From JALRBM01 sp964615445 (GTDB lineage: Bacteria > Patescibacteriota > Saccharimonadia > Saccharimonadales > Saccharimonadaceae), in assembly GCA_964615445.1 (NCBI GenBank), contig CAZTOK010000045.1:1-9017 (forward strand): a stretch of DNA of 9,017 nt. The letters run 5' to 3'. This document shows, piece after piece, positions 1 through 5,646 of this stretch; the stretch's first letter is position 1, and each line of letters starts with the position of its first letter. The notes below the pieces were generated by a model that saw only the letters and a list, made by a program, of their open reading frames with translations, was not told the DNA's origin and did no database searches. Made by a program: the position numbers and the translations under genes.

Positions 1-202
1 GAGAAGATGCAATGGTAATACCACGTGCACGCTCTTCAGGTGCGTTGTCGATTTGTGCGTAGTCAACCTTTTTGTTGACATCACTTGGTAGACGCTTTGC
101 AAGTACAGCAGTAATTGCCGCCGTCAAAGTTGTTTTACCGTGGTCAACGTGGCCCATAGTACCAACGTTAACGTGCGGCTTGGTTCGATCGAAATCTGCC
201 AT
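1..202 (-). CDS. tuf: Elongation factor Tu, N-terminal part (cut by window edge)
   Basis: This gene encodes the GTPase that carries aminoacyl-tRNA to the ribosomal A site in the cytoplasm. Only the first 67 codons are present and the gene runs off the left edge. The protein begins MADFDRTKPHVNVGT. It has the P-loop GHVDHGKTT at residues 17-25 and the switch I segment around PEERARGITIA, both diagnostic of EF-Tu. The only visible oddity is Met16 where most EF-Tu have Ile just before the P-loop. The ATG at 200-202 follows an AGGAG about 12 nt upstream, which is a slightly long spacing. tuf closes the ancestral rpsL-rpsG-fusA-tuf order, but two unrelated genes separate it from fusA and it has its own promoter. 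Identity is certain; the rest of the protein, including NKxD, is not visible. Confidence 0.97.
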   Translation of the reverse strand, partial: MADFDRTKPHVNVGTMGHVDHGKTTLTAAITAVLAKRLPSDVNKKVDYAQIDNAPEERARGITIASS

Positions 203-274
203 TTGGGAATTTATCTCCTATTAATTATATTTTCGCGCGCAGTCTATTAAAAGACTCCACGACGTATGGGGTTC

Positions 275-303
275 ATTATACAGGTTTTTTTGAGGTGAGT
301 AAA
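275..303 (-). promoter_or_regulatory. Candidate tuf promoter
   Basis: On the minus strand there is a perfect -10 TATAAT (275-280) and, 17 nt upstream, TTTACT (298-303), which matches the -35 consensus at 4 of 6 positions. The start point would lie near 268, giving a leader of about 65 nt. That leader contains a small hairpin, AGTCT/AGACT, at 241-256. No terminator is visible between the upstream gene (stop at 317) and this promoter, so tuf may also receive read-through. Confidence 0.6.
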
Positions 304-316
304 GGGGGGCTTTGTT

Positions 317-973
317 CTAGTTGGATACCTGGCGATTTCGTATATCCAAAAGTGCCGAAGCGTAGTACGCCTCAAGAAGCCCTTGTCTTACTGCTATTCC
401 TATTTTTGCATCAGCCGCTTGCACGTAACGGTCAAAATTATGCGTATATTCTAAATCACTTTTATTGTAGTTTACGGCGGCTTCACCTAATAAACGTTGC
501 ATTTCCTTGCGTGGACATATTAAACTGACACTACAGGGGTCAGCGTCAAGCGCACGCAATTTATATACTGGAAGTCGTCTAGCGCCCGCAAGGCATGATC
601 CGTTCGTGTGTTCACCTGTAAGCATTCCTGCTACCTCTACTGCTTTTTCATACCATCGCTCTATTTCTTCACTGGCATAGAGCATCTCGATATAGGGAGC
701 GAGAAAGCGGAGTGGTGCGAGCGCAAATGTCTCTCGTACAAACCGCGGGTTGCCTATAGTAAGATCATAGTCTGGCAAAATACCAGACTTCATAATGGCT
801 TCGGTAATGTGATCATCCCCAATTTCTGTCATCGACAGATCAGCTTTCACAAGGCGGAGGAAGCTATCAAGAAGCTCCATAGTATCGTCGTCGTGACGTG
901 TACACTCCTTAAGATAGATATCAAGGTTGTACCCCATATTGCGGGGTTCTCGATCACTAGATGACGGAAGCAT
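317..973 (-). CDS. Uncharacterised 218-aa helical protein between fusA and tuf
   Basis: I do not recognise this protein. The frame is open from 982. I chose the ATG at 971-973 because AAAGG lies about 9 nt upstream, while the alternative GTG at 980-982 would have no room for a ribosome binding site. The product has no signal peptide or membrane segment. It looks mostly helical, with an aromatic-rich middle (residues about 85-125, containing APLRFLAPYIEMLYASEEIE) and four cysteines. That is more cysteine than in any of the conserved proteins here. It lies just upstream of tuf on the same strand, 97 bp beyond the stop of the coiled-coil gene. The location suggests only co-residence with the translation genes. 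Being a gene is supported by its length, its strand agreement with its neighbours and protein-like composition; its function is unknown. Confidence 0.7.
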   Translation of the reverse strand: MLPSSSDREPRNMGYNLDIYLKECTRHDDDTMELLDSFLRLVKADLSMTEIGDDHITEAIMKSGILPDYDLTIGNPRFVRETFALAPLRFLAPYIEMLYASEEIERWYEKAVEVAGMLTGEHTNGSCLAGARRLPVYKLRALDADPCSVSLICPRKEMQRLLGEAAVNYNKSDLEYTHNFDRYVQAADAKIGIAVRQGLLEAYYASALLDIRNRQVSN

Positions 974-988
974 CTCGTCCACCCTTTT

Positions 989-1018
989 ATTATAAATCAG
1001 ATATCCACTATAGCCTAA
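989..1018 (-). promoter_or_regulatory. Possible promoter for the 218-aa gene
   Basis: A perfect TATAAT lies at 989-994 on the minus strand. The best -35 at 17-18 nt spacing is poor (TTAGGC or TAGGCT). Initiation 7 nt below the -10 would fall on the GTG at 980-982, so this promoter would give a leaderless message or start at the internal ATG after about 10 nt. It could also be chance in AT-rich DNA. Confidence 0.3.
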
Positions 1019-1034
1019 ACACTGTACTTTTTAC

Positions 1035-1073
1035 GTGGTGAGAGCCATTCCGTACAAGAACGGCTCTCACCAC
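1035..1073. repeat. Perfect 12-bp inverted repeat overlapping a stop codon
   Basis: The arms at 1035-1046 (GTGGTGAGAGCC) and 1062-1073 are exact complements with a 15-nt loop. The right arm includes the last base of the TAG that ends the coiled-coil gene. It is placed like a terminator for that gene, but no T-run follows on the minus strand (the next bases are GTAAAAAG). On the plus strand it is followed by TACTTTT. It could be a weak plus-strand terminator, a 3'-end stabilising hairpin or a processing site. Confidence 0.6.
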
Positions 1074-1606
1074 TACTTTTGCCGGACCCCTGGCTCGCGT
1101 CGATAGACGACTTGACCTCTCTTGTTTACGCCGTAATGGCCGTGTGCGGGACCGAATGGATGGTTACTATCGCTAAAAAAGATATCGAGTTGATATGTCC
1201 CCTCTCTCAAAAAAACGGGTCTGTTTCTATATCTTTTTGGCAGTGCGATAGCATCCAGATTGTACAGCGCGACTAGACGGCCGTACACAACTTTTCTCTC
1301 GGCGATCTGCCTACCTAGCTCCTTAATGCGTCTGTCCAGTTCAACTTTCTTTGCAGCTGCTTCCGATACATATGTTTGCAGCCTTTTGCGCTCAAGGACA
1401 AGTTCTTCAATAGGCGGATACAACGCAAGGAGACGTTGATATTCATCACTCAGGGCTACATCTCCTCTTTCGAGGGCTTTTTCGAGCTTTTTACGAATCC
1501 GCTTTACGGAATCATGCTGGTTCTTAACAACCCTATGGCGAGCCACAACATCATCTCGATATAAACGCTCCTTCTTTACTATGAGTCTCTCTAATCGAGT
1601 TGACAA
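1073..1606 (-). CDS. Uncharacterised coiled-coil protein with C-terminal HGHY segment
   Basis: I do not recognise the family. Residues about 1-110 are rich in Lys, Arg, Glu and Leu in heptad-like spacing (for example RIRKKLEKALERGD and KKVELDRRIKELGRQIAERK), which indicates a long coiled coil. The C-terminal 40 residues differ: a Phe/Asp segment DIFFSDSNHPFGP is followed by AHGHYGVNKRGQVVYRREPG, with clustered histidines, Gly and Arg that look like a small separate fold. There is no signal peptide or membrane segment. The start is uncertain. TTG at 1604-1606 is the first ordinary start, but it has no good ribosome binding site. The frame stays open upstream to a TAG, and an ATT at 1628-1630 lies just after AGGTGAGG while a CTG at 1619-1621 follows AGGGA by 7 nt. 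It follows fusA, behind fusA's terminator, with a possible promoter of its own. Confidence 0.75.
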   Translation of the reverse strand: MSTRLERLIVKKERLYRDDVVARHRVVKNQHDSVKRIRKKLEKALERGDVALSDEYQRLLALYPPIEELVLERKRLQTYVSEAAAKKVELDRRIKELGRQIAERKVVYGRLVALYNLDAIALPKRYRNRPVFLREGTYQLDIFFSDSNHPFGPAHGHYGVNKRGQVVYRREPGVRQK

Positions 1607-1666
1607 TTTGTACAGTACGTAGTCCCTAATGACCTCACCTACCTTCTAGGGGTATCGGCTTAAGAA

Positions 1667-1695
1667 ATTATACAACATGACAACCCTTAACGCAA
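1667..1695 (-). promoter_or_regulatory. Possible promoter for the coiled-coil gene
   Basis: A perfect TATAAT lies at 1667-1672 on the minus strand, with TTGCGT (1690-1695) 17 nt upstream matching only the TTG of the -35 consensus. It sits immediately after the fusA terminator, as expected for an independent unit. The leader would be about 30-55 nt depending on which start codon is used. Confidence 0.45.
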
Positions 1696-1699
1696 ATAA

Positions 1700-1727
1700 A
1701 AAATACGCACTTTATATGCGTACTTTT
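1700..1727. terminator. Terminator after fusA
   Basis: The stem arms ATACGCA (1703-1709) and TGCGTAC (1717-1723) surround a 7-nt loop. Read on the minus strand, the stem is preceded by an A-run and followed by TTTTTT. It lies about 20 bp past the fusA TAA. A-runs and T-runs on both sides make it potentially bidirectional. Confidence 0.8.
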
Positions 1728-1743
1728 TATTAAACGAGTATGT

Positions 1744-3837
1744 TTACTTTGCGCGCTTTTCGATAATTTCCTGCGCAACGTTTGGTGGAACTTCCTCGTA
1801 ATGTGCAAGCTCCATTGTTGAAGCAGCGCGACCTTGGCTCATAGAACGGAGATCGGAGGTGTAGCCAAACATATTTGCCAGCGGTACGAATCCACGAATA
1901 AGCTTTGCGCCACCATTTAGATCTTCCATAGCATCAATACGACCTCGACGTGAATTAAGGTCACCAATGATGTCGCCCATAAAGTCTTCTGGAGTCGTCA
2001 CTTCTACTTTCATGACTGGCTCAAGTAAGACTGGTTTTGCTTGCTTAATACCTTCACGGGTAGCAAGAGCTCCTGCAAGCTTAAAGGCAAGCTCGCTTGA
2101 GTCTACGTCGTGGTAGCTACCATCATAAAGTGTCGCTTTTACATCTACCACTGGGTAACCGGCAATCACACCACCGTTAAGTGTTTCAATCACACCCTGC
2201 TCAACTGGTTTGCGATACTCTTGTGGTACCACACCACCTTTAATGGCGTCGGTAAATTCAAAGCCTTTACCTGTTTCGTTCGGTTCAAAACGAATCCAAA
2301 CATCACCGTACTGACCACGACCACCAGATTGCTTTGCATGCTTTCCTTGTACTTCAGAGGTACCACGAATGGTTTCGCGGAAAGCAACTTGTGGTTCGCC
2401 AACGTTGGCTTCAACGTTGAACTCACGCTTCATACGATCAATAAGAATGTCGAGATGAAGCTCGCCCATACCACTCATGATGGTTTGGCCTGTCTCTTCA
2501 TCGGTGTGAACACGGAATGTCGGGTCTTCTTCGGCAAGGCGACCGAGTGCAATACCCATTTTTTCTTGGTCGGCTTTAGTTTTTGGCTCAACAGCGATAG
2601 ATACTGGTGGTTCTGGGAATTCGATAGATTCAAGTGTAATTGGATTTGAAAGATCACTGAGCGTCGCACCCGTAAAGGTGTCTTTGAGACCCACGACAGC
2701 AGCGATATCACCCGCACCAATCATATCGATATCTTCACGCTTATCGGCGTGCATACGCACAATACGCCCAACGCGTTCTTTATTACCAGTAGTAGTGTTA
2801 AGCACGTAGCTACCGGCTGTCAATTTACCACTATAGACACGCACAAAAATAAGCTTACCAACAAATGGATCGGTTGCAATCTTAAAGGCAAGGCTCGCAA
2901 GTGGCTCTTTGTCATCTGGTTTGCGCTGAATTTCTTCACCAGTTTTAGGGTTAACACCCCAGATAGCATCAACATCAAGTGGGCTAGGGAGATAATCAAC
3001 TACAAGATCGAGCACCTTTTCTACAATTACCCCGCGGCCATCACCACCGGTGACAAGGAAGAAGTCACCGCTGAGCACACGCTTACGAAGTGCACGTTTG
3101 AGCTCTTCAATCGTAATTGACTCTTCACCTTCTTCAAGGAAGCGTTCAAATAATTCATCCTCAGCCTCGACAGCCGCTTCAACCAGAAGGCTACGAGCGT
3201 GCTTGGCTTTTTCAAGCATATCTGCAGGAATTTCACCCTGAACCAATGCCTTGTCGGTGTAATCACTGTAGGTATATGCTTTCATATCAACAAGGTCAAC
3301 AACACCATTAATTTCCTTCTCAAAACCAATAGGAAGGTGGATAGGCAACGCATGCTTTGAAAGGCGATTGTGAATACTGTCGAGTGACTTATAAAAATCA
3401 CCACCAATCTGATTGATCTTATTGACAAAGCAAACGCGAGGCACGCCATACTTGTTAGCTTGGCGCCATACGGTTTCAGTTTGCGCTTCAACACCCATCT
3501 TACCGTCAAACACAGTTACAGCACCATCAAGTACGCGGAGTGAACGCTCAACCTCGGCAGTAAAGTCGATGTGACCTGGAGTATCGATGATGTTAATTTT
3601 ATGCTCTTTCCAAAATGCCGTTACAGCAGCAGAAGTAATAGTGATACCGCGTTCTTTTTCCTGGGCCATCCAGTCGGTAGTTGCGCTGTCACCGTCGGCA
3701 CCGCGAACCTCACCAATTTTATGGTTGATGCCGGTTCGGTACAAAATACCTTCGGTGGTGGTGGTTTTACCAGCGTCAATATGCGCAATAATACCAATAT
3801 TTCGAAAGTCCTTTAGCGGGACATTTTTTTGAGCCAT
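1744..3837 (-). CDS. fusA: Elongation factor G
   Basis: This is the translocase GTPase that moves tRNAs and mRNA after peptide bond formation and, with RRF, splits ribosomes. At 697 aa it has the usual family length and all five domains. G1 is AHIDAGKTT (18-26), switch I contains RGITITSAA (63-71), and G3 is DTPGH (85-89). The domain II-III segment has SGMGELHLD (455-463), and the domain IV tip has YDGSYHDVDSSE (571-582) with the conserved His576. Three places are atypical. G4, normally NKxD, is NKIN (139-142). The G5 region, normally a GSAFK-like segment, reads TGGDGRG (263-269) and is about one residue shorter. After switch II, FDGKMGVEAQT (110-120) replaces the usual FDxxxGVEPQS. The ATG at 3835-3837 is preceded by a loose GGAACCTCC-type purine stretch. 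fusA has its own promoter and terminator. Identity is certain; the motif changes read cleanly in frame. Confidence 0.97.
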   Translation of the reverse strand: MAQKNVPLKDFRNIGIIAHIDAGKTTTTEGILYRTGINHKIGEVRGADGDSATTDWMAQEKERGITITSAAVTAFWKEHKINIIDTPGHIDFTAEVERSLRVLDGAVTVFDGKMGVEAQTETVWRQANKYGVPRVCFVNKINQIGGDFYKSLDSIHNRLSKHALPIHLPIGFEKEINGVVDLVDMKAYTYSDYTDKALVQGEIPADMLEKAKHARSLLVEAAVEAEDELFERFLEEGEESITIEELKRALRKRVLSGDFFLVTGGDGRGVIVEKVLDLVVDYLPSPLDVDAIWGVNPKTGEEIQRKPDDKEPLASLAFKIATDPFVGKLIFVRVYSGKLTAGSYVLNTTTGNKERVGRIVRMHADKREDIDMIGAGDIAAVVGLKDTFTGATLSDLSNPITLESIEFPEPPVSIAVEPKTKADQEKMGIALGRLAEEDPTFRVHTDEETGQTIMSGMGELHLDILIDRMKREFNVEANVGEPQVAFRETIRGTSEVQGKHAKQSGGRGQYGDVWIRFEPNETGKGFEFTDAIKGGVVPQEYRKPVEQGVIETLNGGVIAGYPVVDVKATLYDGSYHDVDSSELAFKLAGALATREGIKQAKPVLLEPVMKVEVTTPEDFMGDIIGDLNSRRGRIDAMEDLNGGAKLIRGFVPLANMFGYTSDLRSMSQGRAASTMELAHYEEVPPNVAQEIIEKRAK

Positions 3838-3895
3838 AGGGGAGGTTCCTTTATTTAGTTATATTTTTTGCCATCAAAAATAGCGCTTCTTACTT

Positions 3896-3924
3896 ATTTT
3901 ATCAGAAGTAGCCCCAGTTGTCAC
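3896..3924 (-). promoter_or_regulatory. fusA promoter (extended -10)
   Basis: Minus-strand GTGACA (3919-3924, 5 of 6 to consensus) is followed after exactly 17 nt by TAAAAT (3896-3901, 5 of 6). A TG one base before the -10 hexamer gives an extended -10. The -35 starts about 10 bp after the stop of the upstream gene, and the leader would be about 50 nt. Short arms CTTCT/AGAAG (3886-3890 and 3904-3908) flank the -10. They could be a weak operator or, read as RNA from upstream, a weak terminator. Confidence 0.75.
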
Positions 3925-3933
3925 CACTTACGG

Positions 3934-4599
3934 CTATAATCCACGAAGGATTCGTTCACGGGTAGGAATGTGGCCAAGCGCCAATTTACCAAGATGCTTG
4001 CCAAGCCCTAGCATTTCACCAACATCGCGCGCTTCCACCTCTGCTAATGTAAGTAATTGAAATTCCTCAGGTACTTCGCGAGCGTTTTCGACGTATAAGC
4101 TATAATTATCAAACTCTTCCTCGAGTCGCTGGACTAGCTTTGCTTCTGGGATACGCGGCATACGCGTAAGACGTAGGGCAAGCTGCGCTGTCATGGCAAT
4201 GTTTCGTGCCGTGCGCTCAGCAACAACGCTATGGTGCATTACTTCGCTACTCGGCACCGGAGGCTCAACGGTAATGTGGTGAATCCAGTTATGAAATCGG
4301 CGCGGAATAAAGGTTTTACGACCGACGAGATCTCTAAAAATCCTTCCTATTTCGCTGCCAATGTTCTCCTCGCTATAACGTACTGCTGGCCATTGCAGAT
4401 GATGAACGTCATTAAGCGGCGATGTCCAGTCATATCCGGTAGTGACGGTTATTTTTCCTAAGTGTACGAGTGCGTCGAGGTCAACCATGCCGTTGCTGTC
4501 AAGCGGCGTTTCTATTCTTCCCTGTTTATCAATGTTCCACAGTTGCATTTCCGACGGAGGAAACCACGATTCAGATAGGTCATGGGTAGCAAGCGTCAT
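3934..4599 (-). CDS. Uncharacterised 221-aa protein upstream of fusA
   Basis: I do not recognise this protein. The ATG at 4597-4599 follows GGAGGA (4603-4608), a strong if closely spaced ribosome binding site. The sequence is soluble-looking. Residues about 1-90 are rich in Trp, Asp and Pro, with no signal peptide. A central cluster, RRFHNWIHHITVEPPVPSS (about 100-118), has three His and a Trp. A helical stretch with AERTARNIAMTAQLALRLTR and a charged C-terminal third follow. The His cluster could bind a metal or nucleic acid, but no catalytic signature is clear. It lies on the same strand as fusA, 96 bp upstream, and is divergent from the plus-strand gene at 4729. No strong terminator separates it from fusA, so some read-through into fusA is possible. 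Confidence 0.75.
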   Translation of the reverse strand: MTLATHDLSESWFPPSEMQLWNIDKQGRIETPLDSNGMVDLDALVHLGKITVTTGYDWTSPLNDVHHLQWPAVRYSEENIGSEIGRIFRDLVGRKTFIPRRFHNWIHHITVEPPVPSSEVMHHSVVAERTARNIAMTAQLALRLTRMPRIPEAKLVQRLEEEFDNYSLYVENAREVPEEFQLLTLAEVEARDVGEMLGLGKHLGKLALGHIPTRERILRGL

Positions 4600-4662
4600 A
4601 AGTCCTCCAAAACACGAGATGATTTATATTACTTTATCGCACCAACTTGTAGTTGCAAAGTA
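4600..4662. promoter_or_regulatory. Divergent intergenic control region
   Basis: This AT-rich stretch lies between two divergent orphan genes and must hold the minus-strand promoter, but no convincing -35/-10 pair is visible. TATAAA-like and TATAAT-like hexamers occur, the latter overlapping the plus-strand promoter at 4668-4673. A perfect 5-3-5 palindrome CAACTTGTAGTTG (4643-4655) sits next to the plus-strand -35 and could be an operator shared by both genes. Confidence 0.35.
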
Positions 4663-4691
4663 GTGACATTATATATATTTTATGATATAGT
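4663..4691 (+). promoter_or_regulatory. Promoter of the plus-strand orphan gene
   Basis: GTGACA (4663-4668) is followed after 17 nt by TATAGT (4686-4691), and a TG one base upstream of the -10 gives an extended -10. Both hexamers match consensus at 5 of 6. The -35 is identical to that of the fusA promoter. Transcription would start near 4698, giving a leader of about 30 nt. Confidence 0.75.
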
Positions 4692-4728
4692 AGCTTTCAT
4701 CCCAACAATGCAAGGAAAGGTGACTGTA

Positions 4729-5043
4729 ATGTCTGTCGAAGCAGGCGTCACCAGACCCACTGAGACTACCTTCAATGCTGTCTGTGAAATTGTGAGGAAG
4801 GCGCTTATCGAAGGAGCGAAGGAGCTCAATCCCCTCCGCCCTGTTAATCCGCGACAGGTCGAGCTTATCGAGGTTGTTACAAGAGCGCAGTTGACGGACT
4901 TCCTCGAGGGCTCGGATGGCTGGAATTCGTACTGCATCGTGGCTCGAGTGTGCTACATCGCACCTCTCGTGGGCTCCTCAGCGATGTCGAACACGAGCAT
5001 TATGGCAATGGGGGAGCAGCTCAGAAACCTTCTGGGTAGCTAG
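4729..5043 (+). CDS. Uncharacterised 104-aa protein on the opposite strand
   Basis: I do not recognise this protein. The frame is open from 4582, but the promoter at 4663-4691 lies inside that extension. The start is therefore best placed at the ATG 4729-4731, preceded by AGGTGA at 4718-4723. The product begins MSVEAGVTRPTETTFNAV. It has a helical N-terminal part (CEIVRKALIEGAKELN), a middle with FLEGSDGWNSYCIVARVCYIAP that could be two short strands, and an amphipathic C-terminal helix ending EQLRNLLGS. There is no signal peptide or clear membrane segment. It is the only plus-strand gene in the window, converging on rpsG and diverging from the 221-aa gene. It has a strong promoter and a strong terminator of its own, and its base composition looks more GC-rich than its surroundings. 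This compact one-gene unit is compatible with an insertion into the operon. Confidence 0.75.
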   Translation: MSVEAGVTRPTETTFNAVCEIVRKALIEGAKELNPLRPVNPRQVELIEVVTRAQLTDFLEGSDGWNSYCIVARVCYIAPLVGSSAMSNTSIMAMGEQLRNLLGS

Positions 5044-5060
5044 TCCGGTGAAAAAGGCTT

Positions 5061-5107
5061 CGGCGGAGAGTGTATTACGCTCTTCCCTGCCTCCGCCGGG
5101 CTTTTTT
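5061..5107 (+). terminator. Terminator of the plus-strand orphan gene
   Basis: The arms CGGCGGAG (5061-5068) and CTCCGCCG (5091-5098) are exact complements and are followed by GGC and TTTTTT (5102-5107). An inner pairing, AGAG with CTCT, can form within the long loop. It begins 17 bp after the stop codon. Confidence 0.85.
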
Positions 5108-5116
5108 CATGCCAAA

Positions 5117-5150
5117 AATAATACACCTCGTTTTTTAGAGGCGTATTATT
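5117..5150. terminator. Bidirectional terminator after rpsG
   Basis: The arms AATAATAC-A-CCTC (5117-5129) and GAGG-C-GTATTATT (5138-5150) pair over 12 bp with one mismatch and an 8-nt loop. T-rich sequence follows in both directions. It lies 16 bp past the rpsG stop and just beyond the plus-strand gene's own terminator, so it separates two convergent units. Confidence 0.85.
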
Positions 5151-5166
5151 TTTACTGAGAAATACT

Positions 5167-5646
5167 CTAGCTACGAGCAAAGTGTGCAAAAGCGCGGTTG
5201 GCCTCTGCCATTTTGTGGGTGTCTTCTTTCTTTTTGAAAGCAGCACCGGCCTCATTGTAGGCATCGACTATTTCAAGTGCAAGACGCTGCGAATACGGCA
5301 TGCCACTGCGCGCACGTGCAGATTGCACCAACCAGCTGAACGCATAATGTAGCTGGCGGTGTCCCTGTACTGGGAACGGAATTTGGTAGTTAGCACCCCC
5401 AACGCGGCGAGATTTTACCTCAAAATTTGGTGATACGTTTTTAAGCGCACGTTCAAATACAGCAAGCGGATCTTCGCTATCAAGTTTTTTTGCAGCTTGC
5501 TCAAGCGCGCTATAGACAGCACGTTCTGCAAGAAGCTTTTTACCATCAAGCATTGATTTGTTAATAAGGCGCTGTACAAGTACAGACTGGTATTTACGAT
5601 CTGGTTTAAGATCACGCTGCAAACGTTTAGTTACTTTACGAGGCAT
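5167..5646 (-). CDS. rpsG: 30S ribosomal protein S7
   Basis: S7 is a primary binder of the 16S rRNA 3' major domain. It nucleates head assembly and lines the E site. At 159 aa it is close to the usual length of about 156. Family landmarks are the MPRK start, the VDGKK-like MLDGKKLLAERAVYSALE, the rRNA-binding VKSRRVGGANYQIP (about residues 77-90), and the C-terminal KKKEDTHKMAEANRAFAHF. The ATG (5644-5646) overlaps the rpsL stop by one base (TAATG), and AGGAGA lies 7 nt upstream inside the rpsL coding region, so translation of the two is probably coupled. This leaves no intercistronic spacer of the kind S7 binds in E. coli for feedback control. The protein contains no cysteine. Confidence 0.97.
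   Translation of the reverse strand: MPRKVTKRLQRDLKPDRKYQSVLVQRLINKSMLDGKKLLAERAVYSALEQAAKKLDSEDPLAVFERALKNVSPNFEVKSRRVGGANYQIPFPVQGHRQLHYAFSWLVQSARARSGMPYSQRLALEIVDAYNEAGAAFKKKEDTHKMAEANRAFAHFARS

Noticed and set aside
224..229. Second TATAAT just before tuf
   Set aside because: There is no -35 at proper spacing, and the start point would leave almost no room before the ribosome binding site. The region is simply AT-rich.
295..964. Plus-strand frames opposite the 218-aa gene
   Set aside because: They have no ribosome binding sites or promoters, have odd composition, and lie antisense to a more plausible frame.
317..4599. The two orphans of about 220 aa (317-973 and 3934-4599) as paralogues
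   Set aside because: The similar length is coincidence. No shared motif or common pattern of Trp, His or Cys was found.
4582..4728. N-terminal extension of the plus-strand orphan
   Set aside because: It overlaps the start of the divergent gene and contains the promoter at 4663-4691. The ATG at 4729 has a ribosome binding site.
3934..5043. Divergent orphan pair as a toxin-antitoxin system
   Set aside because: The genes are divergent rather than co-transcribed, have separate signals, and show no recognisable toxin or antitoxin fold.
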